This document shows positions 1 to 7,759 of a DNA stretch of 40,542 bases, in pieces. The DNA lies in contig QKDA01000045.1 in assembly GCA_003246765.1 (NCBI GenBank), forward strand, positions 1 through 40,542, written 5' to 3'. The notes beneath the pieces are model-generated. The model ran no database searches. It was not told where the DNA came from and saw nothing but the letters and a program-made list of their open reading frames with translations. Each line of letters begins with the position of its first letter. The stretch's first letter is position 1. The stretch is from Spirochaetales bacterium (GTDB lineage Bacteria > Spirochaetota > Spirochaetia > Treponematales > Treponemataceae). A program made the translations under genes and the position numbers.

Positions 1-594
1 CCTAACCCCCGCTTCCTTCATGAGGGCCCGTTCCTTGGGGTCCAGGTCGCGCACGCCGATGTAGCACACGTTCGCGGGGTCTACCTTGCGCGCGGGGCCG
101 TAGAAGCCCGTGAGCTCGGGAATGCCGAAGCCGCAGGAGGCCGCCAGGATCATGCCGTGGATGTTGCCCGAGGGGGTGGTATCGGTGGTGTTGAAGTCGC
201 CGTGGGCGTCTACCCAGAGCACGCCGAGCTTTCTGTCCCCCGAGGCATGGGCCGTGGATACCCCCGCCAGGGAGCCCAGGGCGATGGAATGGTCTCCCCC
301 GAGGATCAGGGGGAAGTCTCCCGCCCGGATCACCTTCTCTACCCTGGTAGCGAGCTCGCTGCAGGCGTCGATGATGGGCCCCAGGTGCTTGGCGTTGTCC
401 ACCGAGAGCTCTGAGGCGGGGTCTATGTACTCCTGGGGCGGGATCGATATGGGGGGAAAGAAGTCGTCCGACTCTATGCCGAGCCGGCTGAGCTTTTCCC
501 TGAGCCCCGCGAGCCTGATGGCCGAGGGCCCCATGTCCGCGCCGCGGCGCGACGCCCCGTAATCCAGGGGAATCTCGATAATCTGCACTTTCAT
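1..594 (-). CDS. rocF: Arginase (3' part beyond the window)
   Basis: Arginase hydrolyses L-arginine to ornithine and urea with a two-Mn2+ centre in the cytoplasm. Only the first 198 residues are present because the gene runs off base 1; the family is usually about 300 residues. Visible metal-site motifs are GGDHSIALG (residues 99-107), DAHGD (129-133) and SGNIHGM (142-148), followed by IGVRDLDPKE. This set points to arginase rather than agmatinase. The second Asp-rich metal motif would lie outside the window. The ATG at 592-594 overlaps the TGA of the MATE gene (591-593), so the two are probably translationally coupled. It is the last visible gene of a minus-strand cluster with argA, carA and carB, which suggests linked arginine or urea metabolism. 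Family assignment is firm; the physiological role is inferred. Confidence 0.93.
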   Translation of the reverse strand, partial: MKVQIIEIPLDYGASRRGADMGPSAIRLAGLREKLSRLGIESDDFFPPISIPPQEYIDPASELSVDNAKHLGPIIDACSELATRVEKVIRAGDFPLILGGDHSIALGSLAGVSTAHASGDRKLGVLWVDAHGDFNTTDTTPSGNIHGMILAASCGFGIPELTGFYGPARKVDPANVCYIGVRDLDPKERALMKEAGVR

Positions 595-1958
595 TCCGTT
601 ACTGCCTCCTGGGCGTGCTCGAGGGCGATATTCCGCACCCAGCGCCCGGTTTTAAGCTGCCAATCGGCTATCGCTATTTTGACGAAATCGGTGGTCTTCA
701 CGACGGCGAACATCGCGATGGGCCCCAGGCCGGTAAACGCCGCCAGGAGAAAGATTCCCGGAAGGAAGAGGGAAAGGTTCACGCTCACGTCCACCCATAG
801 CCCGAATTTCGCGTCTCCCCCGGAGCGGGCGGTGGCGAACTGGGCGTTCAGGTAGGTCCAGGCGGGCATGTAGCAGGCGATTACCAGGAGCATGTTCCGG
901 GTCACCGCCCGGGACGCGTCGGAGAGGTTTCCGAAGACTACCGGGATGAGGGCTACCGAGAGGACTTCCAGGACGGCGACGCAGCGGGCCTCCCTCTGAG
1001 CCCGGTCAAGCTCGTCCCGGCCGAGGGTTCCGCCCACGGTCACGCCGATGGATGTGTGGATGCCGTTGAAGACCAGGAAGAAGAGGTTCGCTATCGCCCA
1101 TCCCGCGGACATGCCCGACACGATCTCCGAGCCCCCCCGTCCGTTGTACACCGCGGTCATGACGGTCTCCGTGAGCACCCAGGACATTTCCCCCGCGAAA
1201 AGGGCCCCGGACTTCCTCAGCATGGAGGCGAAGAGCTTGAGGTTCACCTTGAAAAGCTCCGCAAGGGGCACCCAGAAGTCGGGCTTCACCCGTTTCGCGT
1301 AGACGAGGAAGGCGGTCATCTCGACGAGCCGGGCTATCACCGTGGCGATGGCGGCGCCCCGCACCTCGAGCCTCGGGGCCCCCAGGTTTCCGTAGATGAG
1401 CACCCAGTTGAAGAAGGTGTTGACCAGGGTAGAGGCCACGGAGATGACCAGGGGCGGCCTCACCATCCCTATTTCCCGGAAGGAGGAGCCGATCATCATG
1501 GAGATGACCATGGGCACGAAGGTCCACACGATGATGGAGAGGTAGGCTTCCGCCTGGGCGCTGATGGCCGCCCGCTCGGTGTTCGAGTTGAGGAGGAGCC
1601 CGATCAGCTCCCGGGGAAAGGCCAGGCTCAGGAAGATCACGACGGCGGTGAGGGCAAGCCCCCCGAGGATCTTGAAGCGGAAGGTTTGCCTCATGCCCGC
1701 GGCGTCCTTGGACCCGTTAAACTGGGACATGAACATGGCCCCCGCCCCTGAAAGGGTCATGAGGGCCACGAAGAACACGAAGAGGAGCTGGTTGAGAACG
1801 TTCACGCCGGACATCTTCACGTCGCCGAGGCCGGCGACCATGAAGTTGTCGATGAGGGACACGAGGTTCTGGAGCAGGGACTGGAGCATCACCGGGATCG
1901 CCAGGGCCAGGGCCTGGCGGTAGAATCCCGGACTGCCTATGAGGGAGCGCTTTTCCAT
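591..1958 (-). CDS. MATE family efflux transporter
   Basis: A 455-residue integral membrane protein with about twelve hydrophobic segments, the usual size of MATE (NorM/DinF-type) drug or metabolite/cation antiporters. The N-terminus (IPVMLQSLLQNLVSLIDNFM) is the characteristic first MATE helix, and a second similar half begins around residue 240, giving the usual pseudo-twofold layout. The substrate cannot be read from sequence. It starts 32 bases after the carB stop and overlaps the arginase start by four bases, so it probably belongs to the same transcript. A TATAGT box just upstream (about 1969-1974 on the minus strand) could be a weak internal promoter. Its place between carB and arginase may mean it exports a product or intermediate of the pathway, but this is speculative. 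Confidence 0.9.
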   Translation of the reverse strand: MEKRSLIGSPGFYRQALALAIPVMLQSLLQNLVSLIDNFMVAGLGDVKMSGVNVLNQLLFVFFVALMTLSGAGAMFMSQFNGSKDAAGMRQTFRFKILGGLALTAVVIFLSLAFPRELIGLLLNSNTERAAISAQAEAYLSIIVWTFVPMVISMMIGSSFREIGMVRPPLVISVASTLVNTFFNWVLIYGNLGAPRLEVRGAAIATVIARLVEMTAFLVYAKRVKPDFWVPLAELFKVNLKLFASMLRKSGALFAGEMSWVLTETVMTAVYNGRGGSEIVSGMSAGWAIANLFFLVFNGIHTSIGVTVGGTLGRDELDRAQREARCVAVLEVLSVALIPVVFGNLSDASRAVTRNMLLVIACYMPAWTYLNAQFATARSGGDAKFGLWVDVSVNLSLFLPGIFLLAAFTGLGPIAMFAVVKTTDFVKIAIADWQLKTGRWVRNIALEHAQEAVTE

Positions 1959-1990
1959 ACCCTGACTATACGGAAAAACGCTTTCCTACG

Positions 1991-4900
1991 CTAGAGATAC
2001 TCCTCCCGGCTCTTTACCTCGAGGCCCCGCGTCTTGTACCACTCCAGGGCGTCGGTGAACTGCTTTGCGATCTTGATGTTGGTGATCAGGGGGATGCGGT
2101 AGTCCACGCTCATCCTGCGGATGAGGAAGTCGTTCTTGAGCTCCGTCTCGCGGTTGTTCTTGGGGATATTGATTACCAGGTCCACCTGCCGCTCCCGAAG
2201 GGCGTCGGCGATGTTCGGCTTCTTGTCTTCCAGGGGCCAGGCCAGGGCCGCGGCCTGGATTCCGTTGTTCTGGAGGAACCGGGCGGTGCCGCTGGAGGCG
2301 AGAAGCTCGTAGCCCATGTCGATGAGCTTTCGGGCGCTCTCGATGAAGTCGACCTTGTCCTCGATGGGGCCCGTGGAAAGGAGGATCTTGCCCTTGGGAA
2401 TCCGGAAGCCCGTGGAGAGCATGGCCTTCATGAAGGCGTCCCGGACGCCCCTCCCGATGCAGCCGACCTCGCCGGTGGAGGCCATTTCGAGGCCCGCCAC
2501 GGGGTCCGCCCCCCGGAGGCGGGAATAGCTGAATTGGGCAGCCCTGACGCCTACGTGGTCGAAGTCCAGGCGGGAACCGTCCACTCGCTCCACGGGGGCC
2601 CCGAGCTGGGCGCGGACCGCCATGTCCGCCATGTCTATCCTGAAGACCTTGGAGCAAAAGGGAAAGGACCGGCTGGCCCTCAGGTTGCATTCGATAACCT
2701 GGATGGCCGCGCTCTTGGCCAGGAAATGGATGTTGAAGGGGCCCGTAATCTCCAGGGCCTTGGCTATCTTCCGGGCGGTTTTCTTGATCGCCTGGGCGGT
2801 GGAAAGGTAGATCCTCTGGGCCGGCAGCACCACCGTGGCGTCTCCCGAGTGGACCCCCGCGTTCTCCAGGTGCTCGCTGATGGCGTACACGAGGATCTCC
2901 CCCTTGTTCGCCACCGCGTCGATCTCGATTTCCTTGGAGTTCTCCACGTACCGGGAAAGCACCGCGGGGTTCTCGAGGCTCACCTGGGCGTTTTTGGTAA
3001 GGAAGGCCTTGAGGCTGGCCTCGTCCCAGGCGACGCTCATGGCCGCCGCGGAGGCGGCCTGGCCCGGCCTGATGAGCACGGGGTAGCCCGCGGAATCCGC
3101 GAAGTCGTGGGCCTGGGGAAGGCTCGTCACCTCGGCCCATTCGGGCTGCCGGATTCCGAGCTCGTCCAGGAGGGCGCCGAATTTGTTCCGGTTCTCGGTC
3201 CTGTCGATATCCACCGCCTGGGTTCCGAGAATGGGGATTCCCGCCCGGGAGAGGGGCACCACCAGGTCCGTGGCGAGCTGGCCGCCGTAGGAAACGAGGG
3301 CCCCGTCGGGCCGTTCCGACTCCCAAATGTCCAGGATCCGTTCCAGGGATAGTTCCTCGAAATAGAGGCGGTCCGCCTGGCCGGGGTCCGTGGAAACCGC
3401 CTCGGGGTTGCAGTTCACCAGGATGGAATGGCGCGAGAGGGAACGCATGGTCTTGAGGGCGCTCACGCACAGCCAGTCGTGCTCGATGCTGCTTCCGATA
3501 TGGTAGGGCCCCGAGCCGATCACCAGGGCCCCCCGCTCGGAGGGCTTCACGTCGTCGGTGACCCCGTTGTAGGTCAGGTAAAGGGCTCCCGTCCGGGCGG
3601 GGAATTCCCCCGCCACGGAGTCGATGAGCTTGGTCACGGGCCGTAAGGCCAGCTCCTTGCGGAGGGCGCGGATCTTGTCGCCCCGGGTCTTAACGCAGGC
3701 GGCTACCTGGTCGTCGGAGAAGCCCGCTTTCTTGGCCCGCAGGAGGAGGTCCCTGCCCGGGAGCTCCTCCCCGTCCCGAAGGGCGGCCTCGATTTCCCTG
3801 ACCCGGTCCATGGCCACGATAAAGGCCCGGTCGATGCGGGCGTATTTCCTGATGCGGTCGGCGGTCCAGCCCTCCTGCAGGGCGGAGTAGACCGCGTAGA
3901 CCCGAAGGTCCGTGGGATTCCTCAGGGCGTCCTTCACGTCCCGGAAGGCGTGGCCGTGGCAGGCTAGTCCCGGCGAGGCGGGGTCCGCCATGCGCAGGGC
4001 CTTCTGGAGGGCTTCCTCGAAGGTGCGGCCGAAGGCGAGGGCCTCGCCGACGGACTTCATTTCCGCCCCGATATGGCGGTCCACGGCGCTGAATTTGCCG
4101 AGGTCCCAGCGGGGAACCTTGACCGCCACGTAGTCCATGGCGGGCTCGGTCCCGAGATGCGTGGTTCCCGTGAGGGGGTTCACCGTTTCCGAGAGGGAAA
4201 AGCCCAGGGCGGCGCGGGCGGCGAGCCAGGAAAGGGGAATGCCCGTGACCTTCGACGCGAGGGCCGTGCTCCGGGAGGAGCGCAGGGTGGCCTCAAAGAC
4301 CCTAAAACCGGAGCCCTCGGGGTCCACCGCGAAGCGCACGTTGGCCTCTCCCACGGCGCCCAGGGCGCGGACCGCGCGGAAGGCCGCCTCCCGGAGGGCT
4401 TGAAGCTCCCCGTCGGTAAGGGTTTGCACCGGGGCGGCCACGATGGATTCTCCCGCGTGGATGCCGATGGGATCCACGTTTTCCAGGGAACAGGCCGCCA
4501 TGCAGTTGTCCATGGCGTCCCGGAGCACCTCGAGCTCGATTTCCTTCCATCCCCCGAGCCATTCCTCCACCCGGAATCCCCCCGCCTCGGCCCCCATGCG
4601 CCCGCAGTACTCCTGGAGCTCTTCCCGGTTCTGGCAGACTGCCCCGCCGTCCTCGGTGTTCGGCCGTTCGGAACGGACCATGACCGGATACCCGGAGTCT
4701 TCCGCGGCCCTCAGGGTTTCCGCGGCGTCGGCGCAGGACCGGGAGCGGGGAACCGGAACCCCGGCTCCCTCCATGGCCTTCAGGAAGTCGCCCCGGCGGG
4801 CGGATCGGTCCATGGCGGCCAGGGACGTGCCGAGAACCTGCACGTTGTGGCGTTCCAGTATGCCCCGCTCCTCGAGTTCCAGGGCGCAGGCGAGGGCGGT

Positions 4901-5185
4901 TCGCCCCCCCACGCTGGCCAGGAGGGAGTCGGGCTTTTCCTTCTCGATCACCTTGGCGGCGAATTCCGCCGTTACCGGCAGGAAGTAGGTGGCGTCGGCG
5001 ACCCCTTCGGAGGTTTGGGGCCCCGTCATGTTGGGGTTGAGGAGGATGGTGCGGATTCCCTCGGCCTTGAGGGCTTTCAGGGCCTGATAGCCCGCCAGGT
5101 CCGACTCGCCGGACTGGCCGATTTTTTGCCCCCCGGCGCCGAGGACAAGGACGGTGCGGGGCGTTACGATGCGGTATTCGTTCAT
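1991..5185 (-). CDS. carB: Carbamoyl phosphate synthase large subunit, divergent, eukaryote CPS-I/III-like
   Basis: Predicted 1064 residues, normal for CarB, with N-terminal ATP-grasp half (about 1-400), oligomerisation region (400-550), second ATP-grasp half (550-935) and a C-terminal MGS-like regulatory domain. The family makes carbamoyl phosphate from bicarbonate, ammonia and two ATP. The C-terminal half reads like animal synthetases: AISEHLENAGVHSGDAT, IECNLRASRSFPF, EMASTGEV, KAMLSTGFRIP and DLVINIPKNN. Conserved catalytic positions are changed. In the first half Q285 is Arg284 and N301 is Thr300 (E. coli numbering first), and the glycine-rich loop after Arg171 is SERPNTEDGG. In the second half the Q829 position is His and the loop is GQAASAAA. 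The start at 5185 was chosen because its ATG overlaps the carA stop; the frame stays open 57 codons further but that part overlaps carA and looks non-coding. It may be a functional divergent enzyme or a repurposed paralogue. Confidence 0.9.
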   Translation of the reverse strand: MNEYRIVTPRTVLVLGAGGQKIGQSGESDLAGYQALKALKAEGIRTILLNPNMTGPQTSEGVADATYFLPVTAEFAAKVIEKEKPDSLLASVGGRTALACALELEERGILERHNVQVLGTSLAAMDRSARRGDFLKAMEGAGVPVPRSRSCADAAETLRAAEDSGYPVMVRSERPNTEDGGAVCQNREELQEYCGRMGAEAGGFRVEEWLGGWKEIELEVLRDAMDNCMAACSLENVDPIGIHAGESIVAAPVQTLTDGELQALREAAFRAVRALGAVGEANVRFAVDPEGSGFRVFEATLRSSRSTALASKVTGIPLSWLAARAALGFSLSETVNPLTGTTHLGTEPAMDYVAVKVPRWDLGKFSAVDRHIGAEMKSVGEALAFGRTFEEALQKALRMADPASPGLACHGHAFRDVKDALRNPTDLRVYAVYSALQEGWTADRIRKYARIDRAFIVAMDRVREIEAALRDGEELPGRDLLLRAKKAGFSDDQVAACVKTRGDKIRALRKELALRPVTKLIDSVAGEFPARTGALYLTYNGVTDDVKPSERGALVIGSGPYHIGSSIEHDWLCVSALKTMRSLSRHSILVNCNPEAVSTDPGQADRLYFEELSLERILDIWESERPDGALVSYGGQLATDLVVPLSRAGIPILGTQAVDIDRTENRNKFGALLDELGIRQPEWAEVTSLPQAHDFADSAGYPVLIRPGQAASAAAMSVAWDEASLKAFLTKNAQVSLENPAVLSRYVENSKEIEIDAVANKGEILVYAISEHLENAGVHSGDATVVLPAQRIYLSTAQAIKKTARKIAKALEITGPFNIHFLAKSAAIQVIECNLRASRSFPFCSKVFRIDMADMAVRAQLGAPVERVDGSRLDFDHVGVRAAQFSYSRLRGADPVAGLEMASTGEVGCIGRGVRDAFMKAMLSTGFRIPKGKILLSTGPIEDKVDFIESARKLIDMGYELLASSGTARFLQNNGIQAAALAWPLEDKKPNIADALRERQVDLVINIPKNNRETELKNDFLIRRMSVDYRIPLITNIKIAKQFTDALEWYKTRGLEVKSREEYL

Positions 5186-6279
5186 TCGGTTATCCCTCCG
5201 TTGCGCAGGAGCTTGAGAAAGTCGTCGTAGAGAAAGTCCGTGTCCCGGGGCCCCGGGTTTCCCTCGGGGTGAAAGAGAACCCCCGTGATGAGGCCCTTTT
5301 TGGCGGAGAAGCCTTCTATGGAACGGTCGTTGTCGTTCAGGAACAGGGGAGTCCACCCCGCCGGCAGGGAGTCGTCCCGGATGCCGTAGCCGTGGTTTTG
5401 GGCGGTCACGTAGCAGCGCCCGTTTTCCAGGTGCACGCAGGGAACCGCGGAGGATCGGTGCCCGTTGCTCATGCGGTAGGCCGCAGCCCCGCCGGCAATT
5501 GCGAGAATAACCGCTCCCTGTCCGGTGGCGAACACCGGTTTCCCGCTGTCGATCGCCTTTCGGAGGATCTGGACGGTCTTGTCGCAGGAGGTCGGGTCCC
5601 CGGGCCCCCCGGATACCATGACGGCGTCGAAGGGTTCGTCGTTAAAGTCGTGGGTACAGGGCACCCTGACTACCGTGGTGTCCTCTGCCGAAAGCCGCCT
5701 GACCGCGGAGAGCCGGGCGCCGCAGTCCACGAGGACAACCCGTTTGGGGCCCTTCCCGTAGGTAAGGGTCTTTTTTACCGAGACATGGGAGGGCTGATTG
5801 TGGGTTGAGGAGGAGCTGAAGGACACCTCCCGGGTGCCGCTCACGAGGATCTTCGCCCTCATGGTGCCCCGGAGCCTCAGGCGCTGGATGAGGGCCCGGG
5901 TGTCTATACCGTGGATGGCGGGAACCTGCTGTTTGCGCAGCCATTTCGAGAGGGTTCGGGAGGCGGAGTGGTGGGTGGTCAGGTCAGCGTAATCCGCCGT
6001 CACAAGCCCCGCCGCCTGGGCCGAGAGGGCCTCGTAGAGGGCGGGAAAGCCCCAGGGATCGGTTTTGTCCTCGCACACGCCGGTAGCCCCCGCGAGGGGC
6101 TGGGAAAGGACCAGGATGCATCCCTTCAGGGCGGGGTCCGTAAGCAGGGTCGGAAGCCCTGCGGCGCCGGTATAAAAGACGATCTCTCCGGAAACGGAGC
6201 TTTCGTGACCAAAGGATACTCCCTCGAATTCGGTACCGTCTTCAAGGATTATGCGCGCTGCGGGTGAGGTTTCCTGCAC
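5182..6279 (-). CDS. carA: Carbamoyl phosphate synthase small subunit lacking the glutaminase cysteine
   Basis: A 365-residue CarA with the N-terminal small-subunit domain (1-150) and a class I glutamine amidotransferase domain (about 178-358). The GTG start at 6279 has AGGAGG seven bases upstream. Classical CarA uses a Cys-His-Glu triad to release ammonia from glutamine. Here the segment aligned with FGICLGHQ is FATGQGAV, so the nucleophile is Gly253 and the His of GHQ is also lost; His337 and Glu339 (HPE) remain. The replacement resembles the GISTGN segment of vertebrate ammonia-dependent CPS I. Other stretches are also CPS I-like: ILEDGTEFEGVSFGHESSVS, TAQNHGY and LPAGWTPLF. Glutamine hydrolysis is therefore not expected, though the frame is intact and coupled to carB by a four-base overlap. 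The protein may act as a structural subunit. Confidence 0.93.
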   Translation of the reverse strand: MQETSPAARIILEDGTEFEGVSFGHESSVSGEIVFYTGAAGLPTLLTDPALKGCILVLSQPLAGATGVCEDKTDPWGFPALYEALSAQAAGLVTADYADLTTHHSASRTLSKWLRKQQVPAIHGIDTRALIQRLRLRGTMRAKILVSGTREVSFSSSSTHNQPSHVSVKKTLTYGKGPKRVVLVDCGARLSAVRRLSAEDTTVVRVPCTHDFNDEPFDAVMVSGGPGDPTSCDKTVQILRKAIDSGKPVFATGQGAVILAIAGGAAAYRMSNGHRSSAVPCVHLENGRCYVTAQNHGYGIRDDSLPAGWTPLFLNDNDRSIEGFSAKKGLITGVLFHPEGNPGPRDTDFLYDDFLKLLRNGGITE

Positions 6280-6292
6280 GTAGGGGCCTCCT

Positions 6293-6345
6293 GTTCAATA
6301 CATTGTTATTGAACAAATCATAGCTTGTCTGCGTGCAAAAAACAA
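6293..6345 (-). promoter_or_regulatory. Promoter and palindromic operator upstream of carA
   Basis: On the minus strand TTGTTT (6340-6345), 17 bases, and TATGAT (6317-6322) form a plausible sigma-70 promoter. The predicted start site runs directly into an inverted repeat, GTTCAATA (6293-6300) and TATTGAAC (6307-6314), separated by six bases. This palindrome ends just before the AGGAGG ribosome site of carA. It has no T-run, so it looks like a repressor operator rather than a terminator. The regulator is unknown; the half-site is AT-rich like ArgR boxes but does not clearly match one. Confidence 0.55.
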
Positions 6346-6354
6346 GAAAAATGG

Positions 6355-7677
6355 TCAGAAATTCCTGATCAACAGGCGCGACCCCCGCTTTTCGCTCCAT
6401 TTTTCCCTTCTTTTTGCGGGAAGGAGGCTTATTTCTGCGGGAATAAAGCCGAATCGCTCGAACCAGTCGGCGGTTTGGGTGGTGAGCACGAATACCGCCT
6501 TGTTTCCTGCCTCCCGGGCTTTCGCGATGAGCCGTTCCATGAGCTCCGGGCCGATCCCCATGTGGTTGTAGGCCTCGTCCACCGCGAGCCCCGCGATTTC
6601 CGCCATTCCCTCGGCGTAGCCGTGGAGGGCGGCGCAGGCCCGGATGCCCCCGTCAATCTCGTAGATGACGTAGTCGCGAAAGGTGAGCTCCAGCTCCTCC
6701 TGGCTGCGGGCCAGGAGAATGCCCCGTTCCACGAAGGGGTTCATCAGGGAAAGGACCGCCGGAATGTCGTCCCGGGTCATGGGCCGGTAGGCGCCGTAGT
6801 TGTCGAGGTAGATCATGGTGCCCGAGCCGAGGTCCGAGAAGATCTCCGCCGGGAGTACCCCGTCCACGTCGCCGTCGAGGATGTGGGTTCGGGTAACCCC
6901 CTGGCGGCAGGCTTCGCCCCCCCGCTCCAAAAGGTCCGCCAGCTCGTCGGGGGGGCAGTTGGGCTTGTCTACCTCCCGGTTGAGGCGTATGAAGTCGGGA
7001 ATCTCCCCGGCGGATATGGCGGCCATGCGGCCTTCCGGCGAAAGGGCAGCCCCGGGGGGCATGTTGTAGTCGTCCACGGAGATGGTGGAGCCGGAGCCCA
7101 GGAAAAAGAGCTTGTCCGCCTTGAGGGCCACCGCGGTCGCCACGGCGAGCTCCGTGGAGGAGATGTTGTAGGGCCGTCCCGCGGCGGTCCAGCCGACGCA
7201 GGGGAGTATGGGAATGAAGCCGTCTTCCAGCACCGCCAGGAGGGAGTCGAGCTGGATCTTGTCCACGACACCGGCGCTGCCGTAGTCCACCCCGTCGATG
7301 ACGCCCCGGCCCCGGGCGCGTACCCAGTTGCCGATCACGGCGGTAATCCGTTCCGCCGATAGCCGGGTCATTATGCGGTTGGACACGTCGAAGGCGGCCA
7401 TCTTCACGAGGTTCATGCCCTCCTCGCCGGTGACCCGTACCCCCGCTATCTTGCGCCATTCCACCTTCCAGGAGTCCAGCACCCGGTCTATGTGGTTGGC
7501 CGCCCCGGGCACGATGACGATGCGGATTCCCGTTTCCCGGATGAGGGCGAGGTCGTGCATGTGGCTCGCGAAAAGGGGAGAGTCCACCACGTCGTCGTCG
7601 ATGCGGACCACCAGGGTGGAACCCTTGAACTTTTTGATGTACCGGATAACGTCCCGGATCCGCTCGGTCTGTATCAT
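6355..7677 (-). CDS. argA: N-acetylglutamate synthase, ArgA type (kinase-like plus GNAT domains)
   Basis: Amino-acid N-acetyltransferase that makes N-acetylglutamate from acetyl-CoA and glutamate, the first step of ornithine/arginine synthesis. The length of 440 residues is close to E. coli ArgA. Residues about 20-280 form an amino-acid-kinase-like domain (VIVPGAANHIDRVL; ELAVATAVALKADKLFFL), which in this family usually binds feedback arginine. Residues about 290-425 are a GNAT domain (EIAGLAVDEAYNHMGIGPEL, FVLTTQTADWFERFGF). ATG at 7677 gives the full kinase-like domain. The gene lies upstream of and co-directional with carA/carB, separated by a promoter-like region. In animals the same product is the obligatory activator of CPS I, so its neighbourhood with a CPS I-like CarAB is notable. 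The family call is secure; the regulatory link is inferred. Confidence 0.92.
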   Translation of the reverse strand: MIQTERIRDVIRYIKKFKGSTLVVRIDDDVVDSPLFASHMHDLALIRETGIRIVIVPGAANHIDRVLDSWKVEWRKIAGVRVTGEEGMNLVKMAAFDVSNRIMTRLSAERITAVIGNWVRARGRGVIDGVDYGSAGVVDKIQLDSLLAVLEDGFIPILPCVGWTAAGRPYNISSTELAVATAVALKADKLFFLGSGSTISVDDYNMPPGAALSPEGRMAAISAGEIPDFIRLNREVDKPNCPPDELADLLERGGEACRQGVTRTHILDGDVDGVLPAEIFSDLGSGTMIYLDNYGAYRPMTRDDIPAVLSLMNPFVERGILLARSQEELELTFRDYVIYEIDGGIRACAALHGYAEGMAEIAGLAVDEAYNHMGIGPELMERLIAKAREAGNKAVFVLTTQTADWFERFGFIPAEISLLPAKRREKWSEKRGSRLLIRNF

Positions 7678-7759
7678 GGCTCATGGTACGGCAGGGCGAG
7701 CGGGGTTGTCAAATGGGGCGGGACGCGATTTCCCCGCCGTGCTATACTCGGGGAAAGCT

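Noticed and set aside
5186-5356. 57-codon N-terminal extension of carB
   Set aside because: It lies wholly inside carA in another frame and is rich in Arg/Pro/His like shadow frames. The ATG at 5185 fits the family start and overlaps the carA stop.
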